From positions 124,001-188,000 of the forward strand of contig JBHIYN010000002.1 in NCBI GenBank assembly GCA_041984235.1: a stretch of DNA of 64,000 nt, written 5' to 3'. This document shows, one piece after another, positions 9,402 to 16,833 of the stretch; the first letter of the stretch is position 1; the number at the start of each line of letters is the position of its first letter. This DNA comes from JBHIYN01 sp041984235. Lineage in GTDB: Bacteria; Pseudomonadota; Gammaproteobacteria; Ga0077536. Below the pieces are notes generated by a model. The model worked only from the letters and a program-made list of their open reading frames with translations, searched no databases and was not told the origin of the DNA. The position numbers were made by a program, and so were the translations under genes.

Positions 9402-11776
9402 GGCTGCGCCTGCGCCGCACGGTAATAGGCGTCGATGTCTTCGTACCATGTGTCGAACCCGTCTGGCAGCAGGAGAACGTCGAAATCGCCGACTCCGCGG
9501 AGCACGCCGACGAAGTCGATCATGAACTGGTAACGCGCCTGTGCCTCGGCCAAGCTGGCGGTCAGCGCCGCGTCCTGGGCGTCGTTGAGCTCGGTGATGG
9601 AGCCGGCGCCGACGGAATAGGCATCGGTCACCAGGTCGAGATTGTCGCGCGCGGCGCGCGCAGCCTCGCGTGCCAGCCGGATCGCCGGGTAGGAACCACC
9701 GGCTCGCTCCAGCGCCGCGAGCACGCGTGCGCTGACGTCGTTGGCCAGGCGCTCGCGCTCGCTGCCGGTACGCAGCAGCTCGTAGCGCGCCTGGTCGCGC
9801 GCCGCGCGACGCTCGCCGCCGGCGAACAGCGGCAGCGTCGCCTGCATGCCCAGCGCCCACTCGTCCTCGTCGAGACCGGTGGCGGCGAGGCTGGCACCAC
9901 GTCCGCCGCGCAACACGCGGGTCGCGGCCTGCCCGACCACGGTCACGTCCGGCACGTAGTAGGCGCGCTCGGCGGCGAGCAGCGAGCGCTCAACACCGGC
10001 GCCGACCGCGTCGATGCGATCGAGCTCAGGGGCGTTGGCGAGCGCACGCTCGACCGCGTAGCTGCGATACACCCGCCAGCTCGCGGGGTTGTCGAAGAAA
10101 CGCTGGTAGCGCGCATCGGCGAGCAGCTCGATGAGTCCCGGAATGCCGTTGTCACCGACTCGCAGCGGGCTGCCAGGCGCGAGGTTGAGCAGGCGTCCGA
10201 GCTCGACCCGGGCGACGTCCACCTCGGCCAGCGCGGCATAGTGGTTGCGGCGGTCGATGGCCAGCTCACTCTGGAAGCGCAGAACGTCGGCACGTCCCGA
10301 CTGGCCGATGCGCTCGCGCGACAGCGCAAGCTCGAGGTTGGATTCGGTGAGCTGCACGTTGGACGCGCGCACCGCGGCCTGGGACTGCGCGCTGAGCAGG
10401 TTGAGATAAGCGCCGGCCGTCTGCTGCAGGGTGTCGAGCACGGCGATGCGCAGGGCGTGGTCCTCGGCTTCTCTGAGCGCCCGGGCGATGTCGTAGCCGG
10501 CCCAGGCGCGCTCGGAATAAACGACCTGGGAGGCCTCCAGGCTGAGCTCGCCGCTGCGCTGTGGCTGGATCTGGGGATTGGCGCGGTCGCGGTCGATGAC
10601 GGTGGTGCCGGCGCCCATGCCGAGGCGCGGCAGCAGCGCCGCGCGCGCGACCCGGGCCTCGGCCGCGGCAATATCCGGCGCGTAGCGTGCCACCTGCAGC
10701 GCCAGGTTGTCGTCGAGGGCGAGCGCCAGGGCATCGATCAGCGTGGTCGTGGCGACCGCGCTGTCAGCGCGCGCATTGAGCACGATCGCCCCCTCCAGGT
10801 CCTGCCAGCGCGGCGAGTAGCCAATCGCGCGCGCCGTCGCCATGTTGATGGCGAGCTTGCGTGGCTGCTCCAGGGCGACCTTGAGCGTGCCGGCATCGGC
10901 GCCGAGCAGGATGGCCTGCAGGTTGAGCGCGACGCGGCGTGCAGCGCGCGTACGATCGACGTCACGACCGGCGCCGGTCATCAGCAGGCCGGCCTCGACG
11001 TAGGGCGTGCCGAGCAGCGCGTAAGCGGGCAGGCGGCGCTCGATCAGACCGCGCGCGAGGGTCTCGATCTCACTGCGCGCAAAACGCGTCAAGGGTGGCA
11101 CGTAGACCGCATCGGCGTTTGCGGGCAGCCGCCCGAGCAGGTCGGCCGCACTATCGGCAACCGGCAGCATGGTGATGGCGATGCCCAGACGCTGCTCGGC
11201 GCGCTCGGCAAGCCGTGGCAGGTCCGGCAGCGCTTCGAGCATGGCTCGATCGGTCGGTACCACCAGCTCGCGAAAACCGACCAGGCGGTGGAACTGCTCG
11301 AGATCCGCCCCCACGGTATGGTCACCGGCCAGGTAAACGAAATTGTGCTTGCCGCTGGCATCCCCCTGGCGCGGCAGTTTCTGCAGTTCGACGTCGGCCA
11401 CCGAGAGGCCGATGACCGGCCTCGCGAGGTCGGGCACGCGCGCCGCGGTGTGCGTGGCGATGAGCCCGGCGGCGAGCACGACGTCGGTCCGCGGGTCGCT
11501 GAGCAGACGTTGCAGGCGTGCGCGGATGGTCTCCGCCTGCCAGTCGCCGTGGACCTGCAGCTCGGGCGGGAAGCGGAGATCGAATTCGCGCCCGAGGATG
11601 GCGCGCGCCTCGCGCTCGATCAGGTGCAGGGGCACGTAATCGCGCTCCGTCACGCCGTCGTCCAGTACCGCGATGGTGACCCGGCGCGCGGCCGCGGCAT
11701 GGGCCGCAACGCTCAGCAGCGCCAGCCCCAGCACGAGGGCGGCGAGCACGCGCCGCCTGCGGTCCTGCCCGGTCAC
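9398..11776 (-). CDS. Fusion of an ABC-type substrate-binding domain with a TolC-family outer-membrane efflux protein
   Basis: The 792-aa product has a signal peptide (VLAALVLGLALLSVAAHA), then about 350 residues resembling periplasmic ABC_sub_bind proteins (PF04392 type: VVLAAGLIATHTAARV, and at its end LEQPRKLAINMATARAIGYSP, a hallmark of that family), followed by about 430 residues of TolC/OEP type with two coiled-coil repeats (ARVARAALLPRLGMG; AERAYYVPDVTVVG; SVGAGSITELNDAQ). One uninterrupted frame covers both. The start is taken as GTG 11776, directly before the signal peptide; no strong ribosome site is visible. It is the first gene of the efflux operon. The binding-protein half may present or sense substrate at the tunnel entrance; this is inference. 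Confidence 0.8.
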   Translation of the reverse strand: MTGQDRRRRVLAALVLGLALLSVAAHAAAARRVTIAVLDDGVTERDYVPLHLIEREARAILGREFDLRFPPELQVHGDWQAETIRARLQRLLSDPRTDVVLAAGLIATHTAARVPDLARPVIGLSVADVELQKLPRQGDASGKHNFVYLAGDHTVGADLEQFHRLVGFRELVVPTDRAMLEALPDLPRLAERAEQRLGIAITMLPVADSAADLLGRLPANADAVYVPPLTRFARSEIETLARGLIERRLPAYALLGTPYVEAGLLMTGAGRDVDRTRAARRVALNLQAILLGADAGTLKVALEQPRKLAINMATARAIGYSPRWQDLEGAIVLNARADSAVATTTLIDALALALDDNLALQVARYAPDIAAAEARVARAALLPRLGMGAGTTVIDRDRANPQIQPQRSGELSLEASQVVYSERAWAGYDIARALREAEDHALRIAVLDTLQQTAGAYLNLLSAQSQAAVRASNVQLTESNLELALSRERIGQSGRADVLRFQSELAIDRRNHYAALAEVDVARVELGRLLNLAPGSPLRVGDNGIPGLIELLADARYQRFFDNPASWRVYRSYAVERALANAPELDRIDAVGAGVERSLLAAERAYYVPDVTVVGQAATRVLRGGRGASLAATGLDEDEWALGMQATLPLFAGGERRAARDQARYELLRTGSERERLANDVSARVLAALERAGGSYPAIRLAREAARAARDNLDLVTDAYSVGAGSITELNDAQDAALTASLAEAQARYQFMIDFVGVLRGVGDFDVLLLPDGFDTWYEDIDAYYRAAQAQP

Positions 11777-11902
11777 ACGCCGTACGACGAGGTCGCTGCC
11801 ATCGCGCCAGTTTAGCACCGGCAAGCGGGCATCCGCGGCGCACGCAGGGGTGGCGCTATACTGTGCTTTCGGCCCGTCTGCCACGACCCGGAGGAGCACA
11901 CC

Positions 11903-12229
11903 ATGGCGGATCTCAACGAAGCGCACGAGAGCTATCGCCCGAGCGCGGACGATCGGCGCCTCATCGAGGAATTCAGGCACAACCCGATCGGGCACCACAG
12001 CCCGGACCTGCAGCGCCTGCTGAACCGCCTGCGCGGCGCGCCGATGGACGACAAGTACTGCCTGGTCGTGGTGCGGCCCAACCGCGAATGGCAGCTCGCC
12101 AAGACCACCGGCGTGCGCGGTGCACCGGTGAAGCTGCTCAGCCGCCGCTTCACCGATCAGGCCGAGGCCGAGTGGTACGTCTTCCGGCAACGCTGGAAGG
12201 CCCTGACCGGGGAAACCCTGCGCGCCTGA
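11903..12229 (+). CDS. dmfA1: N,N-dimethylformamidase small (alpha) subunit-like protein
   Basis: A 108-aa soluble protein directly upstream of the large-subunit gene. DMFase of Paracoccus and Alcaligenes is an alpha2-beta2-type complex with a small subunit of about 15 kDa; the size, the position and the short conserved block (YCLVVVRPNREWQLAKTTG) fit that role. No catalytic motif is expected, since the iron centre lies in the large subunit. It has a clear GGAGGAG ribosome site at about 11890 and a TATACT box at 11857-11862, without a recognisable -35 element. The gene is divergent from the efflux operon. The identification leans on the partner gene, since small subunits are poorly conserved. 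Confidence 0.6.
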   Translation: MADLNEAHESYRPSADDRRLIEEFRHNPIGHHSPDLQRLLNRLRGAPMDDKYCLVVVRPNREWQLAKTTGVRGAPVKLLSRRFTDQAEAEWYVFRQRWKALTGETLRA

Positions 12230-12320
12230 GAGTGGCGCTGCCGTATCCTGCGCCTACACCGGCGCACCGGCCGCGTCGGCGGCACCTGCATCCTGATTTC
12301 CGGGGGAGAGATCGAGACCA

Positions 12321-14585
12321 ATGATGAAAATAACCGCCTATGCCGACCGCATCAGCGTCGCGCCGGGAGAGACCATCAACTTCATGGTCAACTGCGAAGC
12401 CAGGTCCTTCAAGGCCGACATCGTTCGCCTGGTCTGCGGCGATCTCAACCCGGATGGCCCCGGCTACAAGGAAAAGGTCGTGCGCACCCCGGCCAGCGGC
12501 ACCTACAAGGGTCGCCGCCAGGTCATTCACGGCGGCTCGTTCGTCGAGGTGCCAGCCGGTGACGCCCTCGAAGGCCTGCAGAGCTTCACCCTGCAGTGCT
12601 TCATCTGGCCGACCACGCCGGACAAGGGCGAGCAGACCCTGATCGGAAACTGGTCGGAGCGCCGCCAGTGCGGCGCCGCGCTCGCCATCGCCGCGGACAA
12701 CGACGGGGTGATGTTGACGCTGGGCGCCGGCAAGGGCCGGGTCAAACACTTCACCACCGGCAAGGCCCTGCTCGCGCACGAGTGGTATTTCGTGGCCGCC
12801 AGCTACGATGCCGCGCGCAAGAGCGTGACCCTGGTGCAGGAGCCCCTGCACACCCACGTCGGCACCCGCGATGCCGCGGTCAAGCGCGCCAAGACGACGC
12901 TCGGCCGCATACCCGCACACGGCGAGCCGCTCACCATCGGCGCGCGCTACGCACGCCAGGACAAGGGGCGCACCGTCTGCACGCGCCACTACAACGGCAA
13001 GATCGACAGCCCGCGCATCGCCGCGCGCGCGCTGGCGCCGGAAGAGATGGAAGCCCTCAAGCAGCCGCGCATCCCGGCCGCACGCATGAGCGACGTGGTC
13101 GCGGCATGGGACTTCGCCGCCGACATCACCGGCGTGCGCGTCACCGACCAGAGTCCCAACCGGCTCGACGGCTACGTCGTGCACATGCCCGCACGCGGCA
13201 TGACCGGCTGGAACTGGAGCGGCGAGGAGCTCGACTGGAAATGCGCCCCCGAGCAGTACGGCGCGATCCATTTCCACGACGACGACATCTACGACGCCGC
13301 CTGGGAGGTCGACTTCTCGCTGACCGTGCCGACCAACCTGAAGAGCGGGCTCTACGCGGCGCGCCTGCGCTGCGGCAAGGATCTCGAGGACGAGGATTAC
13401 GTGCCCTTCGCCATCCTGCCGCCACGCGGCAAGGCGACGGCCAAGATCTGCTTCCTGCTGCCGACCGCCAGCTACATGGCTTATGCCAATGATCACATGG
13501 GCACCGATGCCCCCATCGGCCAGCTGCTCGGCGGCAAGCTGGTCGAGCATGAACGCCAGGATCTGTACCGCAACGTGCACCGCGAGTACGGAGCGAGCTG
13601 CTACGACACCCACTCCGACGGCTCCGGCGTATGCTATTCCTCGCGCCTGCGACCGATCCTGAGCCTGCGCCCGAAGTACAAGCACTGGCTCGGCGGCCAG
13701 GGCTCCACGCTGTGGCAGTTCAACGCCGACACCCACATCACCAACTGGCTGGAAGCGCTCGGCTACGACTTCGACGTGGTCACCGACGAGGAGTTGCACG
13801 ACGACGGCGTGGCCGCCATCGAGCAGTACAAAGTGGTCATCTCGGGCTCCCACCCGGAGTACCACTCGAAGCAGATGTGGGACGCCATGGCTGCCTACCA
13901 GCAGCGCGGCGGGCGGCTGATGTACCTCGGCGCCAACGGCTGGTACTGGCGCATCGCCTACCACACCGAGGTGCCCGGTATCATCGAGGTGCGCCGCAAC
14001 GAGGGCGGCATCCGTGCCTGGGAGCCGCGCACCGGCGAGTACTACCACGCCTTTACCGGCGAGTACGGCGGCCTGTGGCGGCGCAACGGCCGCGCCCCGC
14101 AGCAGATCGTCGGCACCGGCTTCACCGCGCAGGGCTTCGACATCTCCTCCTATTACGTCAGGAAACCGGACAGTCACAGGAAGGAGGTACGCTGGATCAT
14201 GGCCGGGGTCGGCAAGGACGAGCGCATCGGCGATTTCGGACTCATCGGCGGCGGTGCCGCGGGCCTCGAGCTCGATCGCGCCGACCGCGCGCTGGGCACC
14301 CCGCCGGGAACCTACCTGCTGGCTTCCTCCGTTGATCACACGGACATCTACCTCGTGGTGTGCGAGGAGCTGTTGATCAACTATCCCGGACTCGGCGGCC
14401 AGGAGAACGACCTGGTGCGCGCCGACATGACCTTCCACGAGACACCGAACGGTGGCGGCGTGTTCTCGGCCAGCTCGATTGCCTGGCCGGGATCGCTGTC
14501 GCACAACGACTACAACAACAACGTGTCGCGCATCACCCGCAACGTGCTCGACCGTTTCATCAGTAACAAGCCGTTGCTGGACTGA
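12321..14585 (+). CDS. dmfA2: N,N-dimethylformamidase large (beta) subunit family protein
   Basis: The 754-aa length is close to that of the characterised DMFase beta subunit, which hydrolyses N,N-dimethylformamide to dimethylamine and formate at a mononuclear iron held by two Tyr and one Glu. The N-terminal part (about 1-340) is a beta-sandwich/lectin-like region (QSFTLQCFIWPTTPDKGEQT, a concanavalin-type repeat), and the C-terminal half holds the family core: DTHSDGSGVCYSSRLRP, NWLEALGYDFDVVTDEELH and SGSHPEYHSKQMWDAM, with Glu513 a good candidate ligand. Actual ligands cannot be proven by eye. The ribosome site is GGGGGAGAG. The 91-bp gap to the small subunit contains no clear terminator, so one mRNA is likely. 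Other formamides or amides are possible substrates. Confidence 0.8.
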   Translation: MMKITAYADRISVAPGETINFMVNCEARSFKADIVRLVCGDLNPDGPGYKEKVVRTPASGTYKGRRQVIHGGSFVEVPAGDALEGLQSFTLQCFIWPTTPDKGEQTLIGNWSERRQCGAALAIAADNDGVMLTLGAGKGRVKHFTTGKALLAHEWYFVAASYDAARKSVTLVQEPLHTHVGTRDAAVKRAKTTLGRIPAHGEPLTIGARYARQDKGRTVCTRHYNGKIDSPRIAARALAPEEMEALKQPRIPAARMSDVVAAWDFAADITGVRVTDQSPNRLDGYVVHMPARGMTGWNWSGEELDWKCAPEQYGAIHFHDDDIYDAAWEVDFSLTVPTNLKSGLYAARLRCGKDLEDEDYVPFAILPPRGKATAKICFLLPTASYMAYANDHMGTDAPIGQLLGGKLVEHERQDLYRNVHREYGASCYDTHSDGSGVCYSSRLRPILSLRPKYKHWLGGQGSTLWQFNADTHITNWLEALGYDFDVVTDEELHDDGVAAIEQYKVVISGSHPEYHSKQMWDAMAAYQQRGGRLMYLGANGWYWRIAYHTEVPGIIEVRRNEGGIRAWEPRTGEYYHAFTGEYGGLWRRNGRAPQQIVGTGFTAQGFDISSYYVRKPDSHRKEVRWIMAGVGKDERIGDFGLIGGGAAGLELDRADRALGTPPGTYLLASSVDHTDIYLVVCEELLINYPGLGGQENDLVRADMTFHETPNGGGVFSASSIAWPGSLSHNDYNNNVSRITRNVLDRFISNKPLLD

Positions 14586-14590
14586 GCAGC

Positions 14591-14618
14591 GCCGGTGATC
14601 GCGCCAGCGGTCACCGGC
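14591..14618 (+). terminator. GC-rich hairpin after dmfA2
   Basis: GCCGGTGA at 14591-14598 pairs with TCACCGGC at 14611-14618 across a 12-base loop, six bases after the dmfA2 stop. It lacks a T-run, so it is at best a weak or Rho-assisted terminator, or a 3' stabiliser, before the cyclase gene. Confidence 0.35.
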
Positions 14619-14653
14619 CACTCCGACCGCGGCGGCAGGATTGAGCACAGGAC

Positions 14654-16429
14654 ATGTTCACCGAACCCAAACGCCGCCTGCTCGCCATCGTCAGCGCCGA
14701 CGTCGCCGGCTACTCGCGGCTGATGGGCCTGGACGAGAACGATACCCTGGCCATGCTCAACGCTTCGCGCGACATTTTTCGTGCGCACGTCGCGGAACAT
14801 GGCGGACGCATCGTCGACACTGCCGGCGACAACGTGCTCGCCGTGTTCGACAGCGTGGTCGAGGCGATCGACGCCAGCCGCGAGATCCAGGCAGCGATCG
14901 GCGTCCTCAACGCGGAGCGCGAGGATGATCGCCGCATGCTGTTCCGCATCGGCATCAATCTCGGCGACGTGCTCGAGCAGAGCGACGGCACCATCTACGG
15001 CGACGGCGTCAACATTGCCGCGCGGGTGCAGGGGCTGGCCGAGCCGGGCGGCATCAGCGTCTCCGGCCCGGCCCACGATTTCCTCGCCGACCGCGCCGGC
15101 ACCGCGTGGCGCTTCACCGGCGAGCAGGAGGTCAAGAACATCGCGCGCCCGGTACGCGTGTACGCCCTGGACGAGAGCGGCGGCGAGACCACGCCCGCGC
15201 CGGCCGCCGAGCCCGACAGTGCCCGCCTGCCGGCGCGTCCCTCGATCGCGGTGCTGCCGTTCAACAACATCAGCGGCAAGGAAGAGGACGACTACTTCGC
15301 CGACGGTATCAGCGAGGACATCATCACCGAGCTCTCGCGCTTCCGCGACATGATCGTGACCTCGCGCACTTCGACCTTCAGCTACAAGGGGCGTGCGGTG
15401 CGGGCCCAGGAGGTCGGCCGCGATCTCAACGTGCGCTACATCCTCGAGGGCAGCGTGCGCAAGGCCGGCGACCGGGTGCGCGTCACCGCGCAGCTGATCG
15501 AGGCGGCGAGCGGTCACCACCTGTGGGCGGAACGCTTCGACCGCCGTATCGAGGACGTCTTCGCGGTGCAGGACGAGCTCACGCGGCGTATCGTCGCGAC
15601 CCTGGTCGGCCGCGTCGTCGACAGCGAGCAACGCCGGGCGCGCAGCGAGGCGCATGCCGAGGATGCCCAGGCTTACGACCTGGTCCTGCGCGGGCGCGAG
15701 CTGTGGCTGAAGTTCAACCGTGAAGACAATCTCGCCGCGCGCGGTCTCTACCTGCAGGCGATCAAAATCGACCCGGATTACGCGCGCGCCTACGCGAGCC
15801 TGGCGTGGACTTACGCCACCGCCTATAACGAGTACTGGACCGAGGATCCGCGCGGCTCGCTCGACAAGGCGATGGATTACGCCCAGCGCGCCGTCTACAT
15901 GGATCCGTCGTCGCACAGCTTCCGGCTGTGCCTGGGCATGGTGTATTTCTTCCGCAAGGAGCTCGAGCGCGCGATCGAATGCTTCCAGAAAGCGGTCGAG
16001 CTCAACGTCAACGACGCCGACTGCTACGTCTTCCTGAGCCAGGCGCTGAGTCTCAACGGGCAGCCGGAGAAGGCCATCAAGCTGCTCGACCACGCCTTCG
16101 AGATCAACCCGTTCCTCGGCGACTGGCCGCGCACGCTGTACGTGGTGGCCTATTTCATGGCCGAGGACTACGAGAAGGCGTTGCCGGTGATCGAGGACAT
16201 CCTTACCCCACAGGCCTCGAACTGCCGCTGGTTCGCCGCCACCTGCGCCATGCTCGGGCAACCGGAACGGGCGCAGCGTTACGCCGATATCTACTTCGAT
16301 CGCTACCCCGATTTCGAGCTCGACGAGCACGTCAGCCGGGTGCCGTTCCGTCACGAGGCGGACCGCGAGCGCTACCGCGGCGCGCTGCGCGCGGCGGGTT
16401 TCGAGCGGGTACCCGAGCCGGTCGGCTAG
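14654..16429 (+). CDS. Class III adenylate/guanylate cyclase with TolB-like and TPR domains
   Basis: A 591-aa protein with an N-terminal cyclase homology domain (residues about 8-175: IVSADVAGYSRLM, TAGDNVLAVF, IYGDGVNIAARVQ), a linker, a TolB/FlgO-like segment (RPSIAVLPFNNISGKEEDDYFADGISEDI, near 195-300) and C-terminal TPRs (about 340-560, e.g. RAYASLAWTYATAYNEYW). This architecture is common in proteobacteria. The two metal-binding Asp positions look plausible, although family members are often catalytically divergent. Cytosolic, no signal peptide. It may make cAMP, which matters because a CRP-like site lies about 220 bp downstream, between the two candidate small RNA genes. Its stop is about 90 bp before the first of those. 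Confidence 0.88.
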   Translation: MFTEPKRRLLAIVSADVAGYSRLMGLDENDTLAMLNASRDIFRAHVAEHGGRIVDTAGDNVLAVFDSVVEAIDASREIQAAIGVLNAEREDDRRMLFRIGINLGDVLEQSDGTIYGDGVNIAARVQGLAEPGGISVSGPAHDFLADRAGTAWRFTGEQEVKNIARPVRVYALDESGGETTPAPAAEPDSARLPARPSIAVLPFNNISGKEEDDYFADGISEDIITELSRFRDMIVTSRTSTFSYKGRAVRAQEVGRDLNVRYILEGSVRKAGDRVRVTAQLIEAASGHHLWAERFDRRIEDVFAVQDELTRRIVATLVGRVVDSEQRRARSEAHAEDAQAYDLVLRGRELWLKFNREDNLAARGLYLQAIKIDPDYARAYASLAWTYATAYNEYWTEDPRGSLDKAMDYAQRAVYMDPSSHSFRLCLGMVYFFRKELERAIECFQKAVELNVNDADCYVFLSQALSLNGQPEKAIKLLDHAFEINPFLGDWPRTLYVVAYFMAEDYEKALPVIEDILTPQASNCRWFAATCAMLGQPERAQRYADIYFDRYPDFELDEHVSRVPFRHEADRERYRGALRAAGFERVPEPVG

Positions 16430-16481
16430 CGCCGCGGCGGCCCTTTGCCGGATTGGAAAGACAGTTGTTCCAAACAGTTTG

Positions 16482-16509
16482 TTGCAGTGCCGCAAAATGT
16501 CCGTATACT
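16482..16509 (+). promoter_or_regulatory. Promoter of candidate small RNA copy A
   Basis: TTGCAG at 16482-16487 and TATACT at 16504-16509 are 16 bases apart and resemble sigma70 -35 and -10 elements. Both hexamers are kept at the same positions in copy B, although the spacer between them is largely diverged. Transcription would start near 16516. Confidence 0.6.
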
Positions 16510-16515
16510 GCACCG

Positions 16516-16590
16516 CACCAAGACAGTCATTGACCTCCCCTCGATACTGTTTTTGGGACCTCCCCTCGCCGGGCCGCAAGGCCCGGCATC
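16516..16590 (+). ncRNA. Candidate small regulatory RNA, copy A (CCUCCCC-loop RNA)
   Basis: The predicted RNA of about 75 nt begins just after a TATACT box. Its 5' part folds into one long hairpin: CCAAG (16518-16522) with UUUUGG, ACAGU (16523-16527) with ACUGU (16546-16550), a bulged C, and AUUGA (16529-16533) with UCGAU (16541-16545), leaving CCUCCCC (16534-16540) in the loop. A second CCUCCCC-containing motif (16559-16567) sits in a linker, followed by a GC-only stem with GCAA loop (16568-16587). C-rich loops of this kind in other bacteria (alphaproteobacterial CuckooRNAs, Neisseria NmsR/RcoF sibling RNAs) bind Shine-Dalgarno sequences. No U-run follows the last stem. On the opposite strand, a short frame after GGGGAGG (16530 down to 16426) is possible but poorly conserved between copies. 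Confidence 0.6.
16568..16587 (+). terminator. GC-only stem with GCAA loop at the end of small RNA copy A
   Basis: GCCGGGCC and GGCCCGGC form an uninterrupted eight-pair stem around a GCAA tetraloop. The same element occurs in copy B at 16775-16794. It is a very stable stem but has no T-tract, so termination would need to be Rho-linked or occur farther downstream. Confidence 0.5.
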
Positions 16591-16644
16591 TCCCCTGCTC
16601 CTCCTCGCCAGTCGCCTCGCCGCAGCCGCGTGCTCGCTTCAAGT

Positions 16645-16660
16645 TGTGAATTAGATCACG
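16645..16660 (+). promoter_or_regulatory. CRP-like binding site upstream of small RNA copy B
   Basis: TGTGA at 16645-16649 and TCACG at 16656-16660 are separated by six bases, matching the CRP consensus TGTGA-N6-TCACA at nine of ten positions. It is nested inside a further inverted repeat, GCTTCAA (16636-16642) and TTGAAGC (16662-16668). The centre lies about 70 bases before the predicted start of copy B, a typical class I activating position. Copy A has no such site. No other match to this pattern was noticed in the window. Confidence 0.5.
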
Positions 16661-16688
16661 ATTGAAGCTACTTGTTCCAAAAAATTTG

Positions 16689-16716
16689 TTGCACTGCGAT
16701 AGGAGTGGCGTATACT
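16689..16716 (+). promoter_or_regulatory. Promoter of candidate small RNA copy B
   Basis: TTGCAC at 16689-16694 and TATACT at 16711-16716, 16 bases apart, at the same relative positions as in copy A. Predicted start near 16723. The CRP-like site upstream suggests additional cAMP-dependent activation of this copy only. Confidence 0.6.
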
Positions 16717-16722
16717 TGGAAT

Positions 16723-16797
16723 CACCAAGGCAGCCATTGACCTCCCCTCGATGCTGTTTTTGGGACCTCCCCTCGCCGGGCCGCAAGGCCCGGCACT
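16723..16797 (+). ncRNA. Candidate small regulatory RNA, copy B (CCUCCCC-loop RNA)
   Basis: Sibling of copy A with the same fold: GCAGC (16730-16734) pairs with GCUGU (16753-16757), then the bulged C and the AUUGA/UCGAU stem present CCUCCCC (16741-16747). The base pair U-A of copy A is C-G here, a true compensatory change, and the G-U pair is allowed only in plus-strand RNA, which fixes the direction. The linker motif and terminal GC stem (16775-16794) are identical to copy A. The RNA ends about 40 bp before the stop of the convergent haem/propeller gene. Confidence 0.6.
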
Positions 16798-16833
16798 TCA
16801 ACCGCTCCCTGCATCGAGACTCCGGCGTCTGCC

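Larger units (their letters stand above)
16465..16590 (+). repeat. Tandem repeat copy A (207-bp period)
   Basis: First copy of a roughly 126-bp direct repeat whose second copy begins exactly 207 bp later, with no insertion or deletion between them. The upstream half (to 16522) has diverged at many positions except for the promoter-like hexamers, while the downstream half (16523-16588) differs at only three positions. Uneven conservation of this sort fits a duplicated transcription unit under selection for its transcript. Confidence 0.85.
16672..16797 (+). repeat. Tandem repeat copy B (207-bp period)
   Basis: Second copy of the repeat. Within the conserved transcript-coding half (16730-16795) it differs from copy A by three substitutions, all inside the predicted hairpin stem and all keeping pairing on the plus strand: A-U to G-U at the base and U-A to C-G near the bulge. 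Confidence 0.85.

Noticed and set aside
9392..11815. An 807-aa frame antisense to the outer-membrane factor fusion
   Set aside because: Same artefact of GC-rich third positions. The sense product has clear signal peptide and TolC motifs.
16426..16530. Small protein-coding frame on the minus strand within the repeats (also 16651-16737 in copy B)
   Set aside because: GGGGAGG precedes an ATG in both copies and the peptides are alignable, but 13 of the 15 differing codons among the first 25 change the amino acid and the spacing to the ATG is short. The transcript-oriented hairpin, by contrast, keeps its pairing. Kept as a minor alternative.
14510..16801. A 763-aa minus-strand frame spanning the repeats and cyclase gene
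   Set aside because: Antisense to the cyclase, whose domain motifs are clear; the frame has no recognised family and begins in the repeats.
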